Positions 55,107-61,762 of a stretch of 64,000 nt of DNA are shown one piece after another. A program made the position numbers and the translations under genes. The stretch comes from Vibrio parahaemolyticus (GTDB lineage Bacteria; Pseudomonadota; Gammaproteobacteria; Enterobacterales; Vibrionaceae). The notes below the pieces were generated by a model that ran no database searches, had not been told where the DNA came from, and saw only the letters and a program-made list of their open reading frames with translations. The stretch covers positions 1,612,001 through 1,676,000 of the forward strand of contig NZ_UHIL01000002.1 in the NCBI RefSeq assembly GCF_900460535.1. Direction: 5' to 3'. Numbering within the stretch: the first letter of the stretch is position 1; each line of letters opens with the position of its first letter.

Positions 55107-56741
55107 TTAAGTATTCCCGCTCGCCATAGTAACGATGCGTTTTAACGTCCAACGCAACAACACAGGGATACATTCCATGCCTTTCTCTTCGCAGTGAGAC
55201 ACAATGGCTAGAGCCAAATCTGGCTTCGCATGTTTTTTCAAAACGCGGTTAACCACTTTCTTCGCCGGAATTGGATGGTCATGAGGGACTTTGATCATGT
55301 CCTTAAAGAAAAGCTCGAAACCATGATTATAAAGAAAATGCTCGATGTCCCGATCGGGCAGTTCAGTGAGCCTATGGCGCTCTTGATCATGCCCAAGCTG
55401 CGCTCTTACTGTGTGGGCGTATTTTTTACCCGCAGGGTCACCATCGGTAACCACATGCCAATCGATACCGAACTCTTTGGCTACTTTTATTAATGAACGT
55501 AAGCCAGATTGTGCAAATTCGACAATCTGAACCCCTTCAGCGGCGAGATCGTATCCACATTGTCTTGCCAATTCATTAAACAACCAAACCTCAGTTTCGC
55601 CTTCCACTAATAGCCAGCAACGCGCAAACAAAGCGCCAGCGCGATGAAAACGAATGTGGAAACCAATTCGTCTTAGCTCGTCACCACCAAACTTAGACGT
55701 GTTTAGACTCTTCGCGATAGTTTTGTCGGACAGACGGATAAGCCTACGGATGGAGTAGAGCGGCACGGAACCAAGCAAACTACCACTGTTCGTGGTTAAG
55801 ATTTTTTGCATTGGCAAAAGTTGAAGCAACGACCAAGCTCGAGCTAAATGCGTTGGGTGTAAACGACCTTCTGGATCTTCGATGATCAAAATAGGCCGCG
55901 CGCAACGTCTTAAATCCGTCGGCCCTTTGGCTTGGAGATATGCATTAAGCAACCCCATTAAGAGCAAGCGACTTTGCTTATCGTTGGTCTCTTTCAGGTA
56001 TTGGCTCAATCCTTTATCAGAAGATGGGCTAGTGTAGAATAATCCGTCTCTCGGTTTTCTAGGATTGCCTTTACTGATGCTACGAAACGCAAAATAGTGC
56101 TCGACCAACGTTTTCATGGCATCGAGACTGCTTCGTATTTCCCCTTTGTTTACATGACCCGGCATCGCCAATAAACGTCGACAGGTGTTGTTGATGCGTT
56201 TTTCGATACGCGCGTTTTTGCTGTCACCATTAATGTGTGTCGGACGAGGAAAGCGACGAGAATCCCTTAGTCGAATGACAGGGTGCAACGTCATCAACTC
56301 AACCGCTAATTTTTCTGAATGGTGAATCTGTTTCGGTTTGCCATCACGGTCAAGAAACGCGTATTTGGTTGTGATGTCATGATCAACGCGAGAGGCACTG
56401 ATTCGATAATAAATGACATGTTCACCATCTTCTGTTGTGCACCAAGCGGGTTTGATGCGGCGATAACGACCAGCGTTTGCTTCATGTTTATCTTGTGCTT
56501 TGAAGCAAACAATAATTTGGATGTGTTGAGACTGAGGGTGAGAAATGGAGTAGTCGACGTGGAAATCTTTCAGTTCGAACTCATATAGACTTCCGTTGGC
56601 TGGTAACGCGATAGATAGGGCGTCGAGCAATGAAGATTTGCCCCACGTATTCTCACCAATGAGGGTAGTGAGTTCATCAAAAGAGAGTGAAAGGCGTTTG
56701 ATGCCTCTAAACCCGGAGATTTCGATGCGTTCTAGTCTCAT
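55107..56741 (-). CDS. ybjD: ATP-dependent OLD-family nuclease (YbjD-like)
   Basis: 544 residues (E. coli YbjD 552). The N-terminal SMC/ABC-like ATPase starts RLERIEISGFRGIKRLSLSF with Walker A IGENTWGKSS and Walker B ILIIEDPEGRLHP. The C-terminal TOPRIM domain (about 385-460) has LLVEGETEVWLFNEL and HVVTDGDPAGKKY as metal-binding motifs. This fits the DUF2813 branch of OLD (overcoming lysogenization defect) nucleases. Relatives act in DNA repair or phage defence, but here the gene stands alone, without a UvrD-like GajB partner, so a housekeeping role is more likely. Confidence 0.88.
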   Translation of the reverse strand: MRLERIEISGFRGIKRLSLSFDELTTLIGENTWGKSSLLDALSIALPANGSLYEFELKDFHVDYSISHPQSQHIQIIVCFKAQDKHEANAGRYRRIKPAWCTTEDGEHVIYYRISASRVDHDITTKYAFLDRDGKPKQIHHSEKLAVELMTLHPVIRLRDSRRFPRPTHINGDSKNARIEKRINNTCRRLLAMPGHVNKGEIRSSLDAMKTLVEHYFAFRSISKGNPRKPRDGLFYTSPSSDKGLSQYLKETNDKQSRLLLMGLLNAYLQAKGPTDLRRCARPILIIEDPEGRLHPTHLARAWSLLQLLPMQKILTTNSGSLLGSVPLYSIRRLIRLSDKTIAKSLNTSKFGGDELRRIGFHIRFHRAGALFARCWLLVEGETEVWLFNELARQCGYDLAAEGVQIVEFAQSGLRSLIKVAKEFGIDWHVVTDGDPAGKKYAHTVRAQLGHDQERHRLTELPDRDIEHFLYNHGFELFFKDMIKVPHDHPIPAKKVVNRVLKKHAKPDLALAIVSHCEEKGMECIPVLLRWTLKRIVTMASGNT

Positions 56742-56954
56742 CTCAATCCTCCTTGCAATTATTTGAATTATAGAGAGTTATTTTGCTACTCCTAAGCATA
56801 TATGAATTCGAAATTTTTGAGTTAAGCTCAGTTCACAAAATTACGAGAGCCTCCTATTGAATAGAGACCGCGACAGGCGTAAGTTGCTTTCAATTGAACG
56901 ACAGATAGCATCGTGATCACGTAAACGTGAAATCAAAAATTCACAGTTTCATAA

Positions 56955-56989
56955 AATTCATGATTCTGTCATGATTCACTTCTTATTAT
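56955..56989 (+). promoter_or_regulatory. Possible PHO-box promoter of the phosphatase gene
   Basis: AATTCAT GATT CTGTCAT (56955-56972): the second half-site is a perfect CTGTCAT and the first matches at 4 of 7. TATTAT at 56984-56989, 11 bases further, would be the -10. Weaker than the site at 45803, but the phosphatase product makes it plausible. Confidence 0.4.
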
Positions 56990-57012
56990 TATAAGGAATG
57001 AAAAGAGAGAAG

Positions 57013-58755
57013 ATGAAAATGAATAAAAATCATAAGCCAGTAAGAATCAAACTGGCACACATCAATGACACTCATTCCTACTTTGAGCCAACGTCATTAC
57101 AGCTAAAACTCAAAATCAACAAAGACCTCATATTAGAACCTTATGTTAGTGCGGGCGGATTCTCACGAATCGCGACTCGAGTTGAACAGCTACGTGATGA
57201 TGCACAGCGTCAAGGGCAGGGAATGTTGTTCCTTCATGCTGGCGACTGCTTCCAAGGCACGCTCTATTTCTCCTTATTTAAAGGCAAAGCGAACGCCGAT
57301 TTGTTGAACGCCTTGAATATTGATGCCATGGCATTGGGAAACCACGAGCTCGACATGGGGAACGAACCGGTTGCACTATTTTGTCAGCGCACCAATTTTC
57401 CGCTGCTCGCAGGCAACTGGGATCTGTCCAAAGAGTCAAAAAACAAAGCGCACCGACTAAGCGACTGTAACAACGTACTGAGCTATCAACCGGATTCACG
57501 CAGTGCGCAATACCTTGTGAAAGAGTTTAACGGTGTAAAAGTCGCTATTTTTGGTTTGTCCATCGATAAAATGAGCGATATAGCAAACCCTGACGCCGAT
57601 ACGCCATTTATGACTGCAATTGAAACCGCGAAAGCGACGGTCGCACAAATTCACAATGATGGAATCAAAAACATTATTTTACTGAGTCACCTAGGTTACG
57701 AGGGCGACTTAGAACTTGCAGAGCAAGTAGAAGGCATCGGTATCATCGTGGGTGGTCATAGCCACCGTTTGCAAGGTGACTTTACTGCGATTGGTTTGGG
57801 TGAAGATGATCCTTATGGTATCAAAGTAAATGGGACCTACGTTGTGCAAGCCGGTTTTCATGCTCTGACCATGGGCCATTGTGTGCTTGAGTTTGACGAA
57901 AATGGCCAAGCAACCATGTTGAATGGTCAAAATGAATTACTGTTAGGACGCCGTATTTTCTGGGATTCAACATTGAATCAACAATTGGACCAAGGCGTAT
58001 TTGAAACCGCTTGTGATTTTATTCACGGCCAACCAAATGTTGTGGTCTGTAAGAAACACCCAGAAACTCAAGCTATTTTGAGAGATAAATACATACCTCG
58101 CGTGCGAGCCTTGCAATCGCAGGTGATTGCTCATGTGGAAAGCAAAAAGCGTCATGTCCGTATACCGGATGAGTTGGGCGGAAGTGAACTTGCCGGTGCG
58201 GTCGCTCGTTCTTTCCTTCATAGCTTAAATAAACGCGGGCACAACGTTCAATTTGCAATTCATAATGCAGGTGGCGTTCGTACTTCACTCAATCCAGGTG
58301 ATATTACAGTGGCAGATGTTGCCGGACGATTATTGCCTTTTGCCGTGCCGATCGGGTTTTACGATGTGAAAGGTGCGGTTATTCGCCGAGCTCTAGAAGG
58401 TGCAATCAATAATGCACTAAACAACGGCGTAGAAGGCACTGGGTCAGGCAGTTATCCATATACGTACAATCTGAACTTTGACTATCAAGCCGATGCGCCA
58501 AAAGGTGAGAGAATCCAACGATTAGAAATATTGGACGGATACCGCTGGGTAAAGGTTGATGATGACGCTTGGTATCGTGGCACGTCTTCGGCTTACACGA
58601 TGAAAGGCAAAGAAGGCTATGAAGCCCTGCTTGATATGAAAGGCGAGGGTTGTGTGAGTAACTTATCAATGGCGGATTGCTTTATTGAACTACTTGCAGA
58701 TGAGCCTAACTGTTTGAACGAAAGTCACAAACTTTACTCTCAACAAAATCGTTAA
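57013..58755 (+). CDS. UshA-like metallophosphatase / 5'-nucleotidase without signal peptide
   Basis: About 580 residues. N-terminal calcineurin-like metallophosphatase with KLAHINDTHSY, HAGDCFQGT, MALGNHELDMG, ILLSHLGYEGD and IVGGHSHRL; C-terminal 5'-nucleotidase domain with HNAGGVRTSLNPGDITVADV. The catalytic set is complete. Related UshA and CpdB are exported, but this N-terminus (MKMNKNHKPVRIKLAHINDT) goes straight into the first catalytic strand, so it should stay in the cytoplasm. Start uncertain among ATGs at 56998, 57013 and 57019; AAGGA abuts the first, which is too close. A 31-residue membrane peptide follows 62 bp later. Confidence 0.88.
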   Translation: MKMNKNHKPVRIKLAHINDTHSYFEPTSLQLKLKINKDLILEPYVSAGGFSRIATRVEQLRDDAQRQGQGMLFLHAGDCFQGTLYFSLFKGKANADLLNALNIDAMALGNHELDMGNEPVALFCQRTNFPLLAGNWDLSKESKNKAHRLSDCNNVLSYQPDSRSAQYLVKEFNGVKVAIFGLSIDKMSDIANPDADTPFMTAIETAKATVAQIHNDGIKNIILLSHLGYEGDLELAEQVEGIGIIVGGHSHRLQGDFTAIGLGEDDPYGIKVNGTYVVQAGFHALTMGHCVLEFDENGQATMLNGQNELLLGRRIFWDSTLNQQLDQGVFETACDFIHGQPNVVVCKKHPETQAILRDKYIPRVRALQSQVIAHVESKKRHVRIPDELGGSELAGAVARSFLHSLNKRGHNVQFAIHNAGGVRTSLNPGDITVADVAGRLLPFAVPIGFYDVKGAVIRRALEGAINNALNNGVEGTGSGSYPYTYNLNFDYQADAPKGERIQRLEILDGYRWVKVDDDAWYRGTSSAYTMKGKEGYEALLDMKGEGCVSNLSMADCFIELLADEPNCLNESHKLYSQQNR

Positions 58756-58780
58756 TCATTCTTGGTATTGATTTTGCTGT

Positions 58781-58817
58781 ACTTTCCACACTACATGCGA
58801 GTGAGAGGGTGGAAAGT
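58781..58817 (+). other. RNA hairpin abutting the start codon of the 31-residue ORF
   Basis: ACTTTCCAC (58781-58789) pairs perfectly with GTGGAAAGT (58809-58817), whose last base is next to the ATG at 58818. The Shine-Dalgarno-like AGAGGGTGG spans the loop and the 3' arm. Folding should limit ribosome access. Confidence 0.55.
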
Positions 58818-58913
58818 ATGTGGAAAAAAGACTGGGCAGACGCTGCAGTGGTCATTGCGTGGGTAGCCGCTTGGTCCATGCTTGTGTATTTTGTGCCACT
58901 AAATGGGCTATAA
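58818..58913 (+). CDS. 31-residue single-helix membrane peptide
   Basis: Thirty-one codons, starting MWKKDWADAAVVIAWVAAW and ending VPLNGL, then TAA. A charged N-terminus (KKD) precedes one hydrophobic helix of about 20 residues rich in Ala, Val, Trp, a typical small inner-membrane protein. AGAGGGTGG precedes the ATG. It lies between the phosphatase stop (62 bp away) and a terminator at 58932, so it is probably the last cistron of the phosphatase operon. I do not recognise it. Confidence 0.68.
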   Translation: MWKKDWADAAVVIAWVAAWSMLVYFVPLNGL

Positions 58914-58931
58914 AGAACAAAGAGTAATAAG

Positions 58932-58962
58932 AAGGAGCGCTAGTCAGTGCTCCTTTTTCTTT
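58932..58962 (+). terminator. Terminator after the 31-residue ORF
   Basis: AAGGAGC / GCTCCTT stem (58932-58938, 58949-58955) with a GT-rich loop, followed by TTTCTTTAT. Confidence 0.8.
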
Positions 58963-59058
58963 ATATTCATATATTTGATGGACTGCTGGCGATTAAATGC
59001 ATTGATTTTATTGATAGGGAATTTTTGTTGGAAATCAGAATGATCAGGCGTATGATGG

Positions 59059-59181
59059 CGGCGTTTGGGGAGTAGTTAGCGCAAGTTTACTTATCGTCAT
59101 CTCGTTAAGCGATAGCTTATCCGGTAAGTAAAGGTGTCTGATTGAACATTCAATCTTGGCACTTCAACGAGACCAACGCAT
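59059..59181 (+). ncRNA. yybP-ykoY manganese riboswitch
   Basis: The signature GGGGAGTAG (59067-59075) opens the element, right after the P1 strand GCGTTTGG (59061-59068) that pairs with CCAACGC (59173-59179). The conserved TATCGTCAT and TCCGGTAAGT sides of P2/P4 are at 59092-59100 and 59119-59129, the P3 arm runs from about 59132 to 59162, and the conserved CGAGACC of L3 is at 59168-59174. This layout is that of the Mn2+-sensing yybP-ykoY class, which in E. coli controls alx and mntP. It precedes a TerC-family gene, the commonest target. Confidence 0.85.
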
Positions 59182-59231
59182 TCATTGATTAGCAGACACA
59201 TGGGTAATGTGACTGCTGGTTTGTATTGTTT

Positions 59232-59264
59232 GCGGAAGGTCACCAAACACTGCTGTCCTTCCGC
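59232..59264 (+). promoter_or_regulatory. Expression-platform hairpin before the TerC start
   Basis: GCGGAAGG (59232-59239) pairs perfectly with CCTTCCGC (59257-59264), three bases before the ribosome site GGGAGG (59267-59272). With the upstream arms AGCAG/CTGCT it forms the likely switching region between riboswitch and start codon. Confidence 0.5.
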
Positions 59265-59276
59265 GTGGGAGGAAGC

Positions 59277-60296
59277 ATGTCTCTTATCGAAAATACCACC
59301 CAGTTAAGCCAATCTGTTCTATTTCAAGAATCACTGACAATGTATGGTGCATTCGGCCTTTTCACACTCGTTTTGGTTGCGCTTGATATCTATCAAACCC
59401 GAGGCGGTGCCATTACGATGCAAAAAGCCATCGTTTGGAGCATATTCTGGTTCTTACTCGCGTTTCTTTTTGCAGGTTCCATCTATTTCTTTTGGGACGT
59501 TTACGCTCCTCATAGTGCTTACAGCAATGAGAAAGCGACCGTTTCATTCCTAACTGGTTACTTGCTCGAAAAATCATTAAGCGTTGATAACTTATTTGTC
59601 TTCGCCATCATATTTGCCCAATACAAAGTGCCAGAGCATCTTCGTCCGCGTGCGTTACTATGGGGTGTGATTGGCGCGTTGGTTCTGCGAGCAATTATGA
59701 TTGCTGTCGGTGCGCAGCTACTCGCCCAATACCATTGGGTACTCTACCTATTTGCGGCGTTCCTAATCTGGACAGGTATTAAGCTTGCTCGCGACAAAGG
59801 TGAAGAGGAAGAAGTGAACCCATACCCAGAGCAAGTGATTCGTAAATTGTTGCCAGTGACTGATGATTATCAAGGTAATCATATGTTCTTGAAGCAAGCA
59901 GGGAAGTGGGTTGCGACGCCAATGTTAATTGTAGTAGGCGTGATCGCCGTGATGGATGTGATGTTTGCACTCGATTCAATTCCGGCTATTTTTGCGGTCA
60001 CTCGCGAGCCATTCTTGGTGTTAGCGGCTAACGTATTCGCGTTGTTAGGCTTACGCTCGCTGTACTTCGTGCTGCAAGCGATGCTGGACAAGTTTGTCTA
60101 CTTAAAACCTGCGCTCTCTGTGATCATGATGTTTATCGGTGTGAAGATGCTTTTGGTCGGAACAGAATACGAAATCCCAACGATTTGGTCGTTGACGTTC
60201 TTGATTCTAGTAATGACTTCCGCGGTAGTTGCTTCGGTGTATAAGAACAAAGAAAACAGTCGTTCTCGAGTTAATATTACTAATCAAAAATATTGA
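59277..60296 (+). CDS. TerC-family integral membrane protein (Alx-like manganese exporter)
   Basis: 339 residues, about nine helices. Family marks: SFLTGYLLEKSLSVDNLFVF with the acidic metal-site residues, and VIAVMDVMFALDSIPAIFAV. This is the Alx/YkoY type, now linked to Mn2+ efflux and to loading exported enzymes with manganese. The Mn riboswitch upstream supports that. The start is the ATG at 59277, with GGGAGGAAG just before it; an ATG at 59226 in frame lies inside the riboswitch platform and has no ribosome site. Confidence 0.93.
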   Translation: MSLIENTTQLSQSVLFQESLTMYGAFGLFTLVLVALDIYQTRGGAITMQKAIVWSIFWFLLAFLFAGSIYFFWDVYAPHSAYSNEKATVSFLTGYLLEKSLSVDNLFVFAIIFAQYKVPEHLRPRALLWGVIGALVLRAIMIAVGAQLLAQYHWVLYLFAAFLIWTGIKLARDKGEEEEVNPYPEQVIRKLLPVTDDYQGNHMFLKQAGKWVATPMLIVVGVIAVMDVMFALDSIPAIFAVTREPFLVLAANVFALLGLRSLYFVLQAMLDKFVYLKPALSVIMMFIGVKMLLVGTEYEIPTIWSLTFLILVMTSAVVASVYKNKENSRSRVNITNQKY

Positions 60297-60357
60297 TAAC
60301 CGGATTTTTGAAAAGATATTTTCAGTATTGATTGGTTAAGAATTTGTTACTTAAAAG

Positions 60358-60383
60358 CTTGGAGTTATCCCCGTAACTCCAAG
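60358..60383 (+). terminator. Hairpin after the TerC gene, possible terminator
   Basis: A perfect 10-bp stem CTTGGAGTTA / TAACTCCAAG with loop TCCCCG, followed by TTATTC, a poor T run. May also be an RNA-processing stem. Confidence 0.5.
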
Positions 60384-60575
60384 TTATTCAAGAAAAGTAG
60401 GCGGTTGTTGAATTTTTATGCGAAAAGTGGGCATTTCTAGCTCGCAGCAATGTGAATGATTTGTTTTATTAGAAAAACTAATTTGGTTGGTCAAATTTTG
60501 TCATTTTTTAAACAGTGAGGAAGTGACTACTATACAACCAACAAAACATATTACTGCTTTTAAAGAGAGGCAATC

Positions 60576-60767
60576 ATGGCACAAGCAATGCAAATGACAA
60601 ATGTAGCTTTACCAACCTCTATGGATAAGAAAACCTACGCGGTTAACTTCAAAGGATTGATTGCTCACTTACTCGACATTCTTTTTGTAGATAACTCTGC
60701 TCCTCGCAGCTACTACGCAGAAGATTTGTCAGCTCACATTCAAAAAGATATCGGTATATACCGTTAA
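60576..60767 (+). CDS. 63-residue protein of unknown function
   Basis: Good ribosome site (AGAGAGG) before the ATG, and a clean terminator 20 bp after the stop, which together show a real gene. Residues 1-20 are Met- and Thr-rich (MAQAMQMTNVALPTSMDKK); the rest has an amphipathic helix (NFKGLIAHLLDILFVD) and ends EDLSAHIQKDIGIYR. The final part resembles the tail of DUF1127 proteins (HLLRDIG), but the Arg-rich start of that family is missing. No function known. A 280-bp upstream gap holds its promoter. Confidence 0.72.
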   Translation: MAQAMQMTNVALPTSMDKKTYAVNFKGLIAHLLDILFVDNSAPRSYYAEDLSAHIQKDIGIYR

Positions 60768-60783
60768 TCTGAACACTGTTAAA

Positions 60784-60814
60784 AAAATGCCAGCTTAGCC
60801 GCTGGCATTTTTGT
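60784..60814. terminator. Terminator after the 63-residue ORF
   Basis: An 11-bp stem AAAATGCCAGC / GCTGGCATTTT with loop TTAGCC and flanking A and T runs. Confidence 0.88.
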
Positions 60815-60878
60815 ATTTGCTGTTTCAAAGGGACCTGATTCAAACGCATGGGTTAGGGGGCCTTCCGAAGCACAAACA

Positions 60879-60908
60879 AAAACGGGGTTCCAACTGGAAC
60901 CCCGTTTT
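60879..60908 (-). terminator. Terminator of the phnA/yjdM gene
   Basis: Near-perfect inverted repeat AAAACGGGGTTCCA / TGGAACCCCGTTTT, 19 bp beyond the stop, with TTTTGTTTGTG following on the minus strand. Confidence 0.88.
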
Positions 60909-60926
60909 ATACAAAAGTAACTAAAA

Positions 60927-61484
60927 TTACTTCTTACGGCAGTACTCTGCGATCACGTACATTGACTGACCACCGTTTGCCTTACCTGAAATCAGTTTAG
61001 GGTCATCACCAAGGCTGATACCGCGAATCACAGTACCTTGCTTAATTACTTGGTTTGTACCTTTAACTGGTAGATCTTTGATTACTGTTACATCGTCACC
61101 TTTCTTAAGTTCAGTGCCGTTGCAGTCAACAGTTTTGTCATCAGCAGACATACCTGTCATTGCCCAGTTCTTTTGCTCTTCTTCCATGTACATCATGTCA
61201 AGAGCGTCTTGAGCCCAGCTTTCAGAGTTTAGGCGAGTTAGTTGGCGCCATGCAGTTACTTGTACTGCAGGAACCTGGCTCCACATGCTTTCGTTCAGAC
61301 AACGCCAATGGTTAATGTCTTTAGGTTCTTCGATCTCGCTGTGGCATTTGTCACATACCATGATAGCGGTATCAACTGTTACGTTACCGTGTGGTGGTAC
61401 AGCGTAAGCAGTTAATGGAGATTCAGATGAACACAGTTCACATTTTGACTCGCAGCGTGCAAGCAGAGTAGCTTCGATAGACAT
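60927..61484 (-). CDS. yjdM: PhnA/YjdM-family zinc-ribbon protein
   Basis: 185 residues, longer than E. coli YjdM (111). Two Cys pairs, CESKCELCSSE and MVCDKCHSEI, make a zinc ribbon; a middle helical region (SMWSQVPAVQVTAWRQL, DALDMMYMEEEQ) follows; the C-terminal domain (TVDCNGTELKKGDDVTVIKD, VKGTNQVIKQGTVIRGISL) is the PhnA domain. The name PhnA comes from linkage to phosphonate genes, but the family is not phosphonoacetate hydrolase and its role is unknown. Confidence 0.88.
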   Translation of the reverse strand: MSIEATLLARCESKCELCSSESPLTAYAVPPHGNVTVDTAIMVCDKCHSEIEEPKDINHWRCLNESMWSQVPAVQVTAWRQLTRLNSESWAQDALDMMYMEEEQKNWAMTGMSADDKTVDCNGTELKKGDDVTVIKDLPVKGTNQVIKQGTVIRGISLGDDPKLISGKANGGQSMYVIAEYCRKK

Positions 61485-61718
61485 AAGGACTCACCTTAGT
61501 AATGTTATTTTGTGGCGGTATTATCCACTTTATCCTGAGAAATAAAAGGGTGTTAGCGAATTAAAGCCGAGATTTTACAATATTCCAACCTGATTAGGTG
61601 AAAGATGTAAAACAATCGCTAAATAAATAATATTTGGAATATAAAAGAAGTGGTCAATTACCTTGGGTTATGAATTGTTGTGTGAATTATTCAACACTCT
61701 TTTGAGTGCGAAAAATAA

Positions 61719-61745
61719 AAAACCCAGCCTAAGCTGGGTTTTTTC
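61719..61745. terminator. Terminator of the VolA-like gene
   Basis: AAAACCCAGC / GCTGGGTTTT stem with loop CTAA, A-rich on the left (T-rich on the minus strand), 18 bp beyond the stop. Confidence 0.85.
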
Positions 61746-61762
61746 GATGGATGAATGGTCGA

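Noticed and set aside
55107..56741. OLD-family nuclease as part of a Gabija-like phage-defence system
   Set aside because: No UvrD-like helicase or other defence gene is adjacent, and the sequence fits the widely conserved YbjD branch, so I do not call a defence island.
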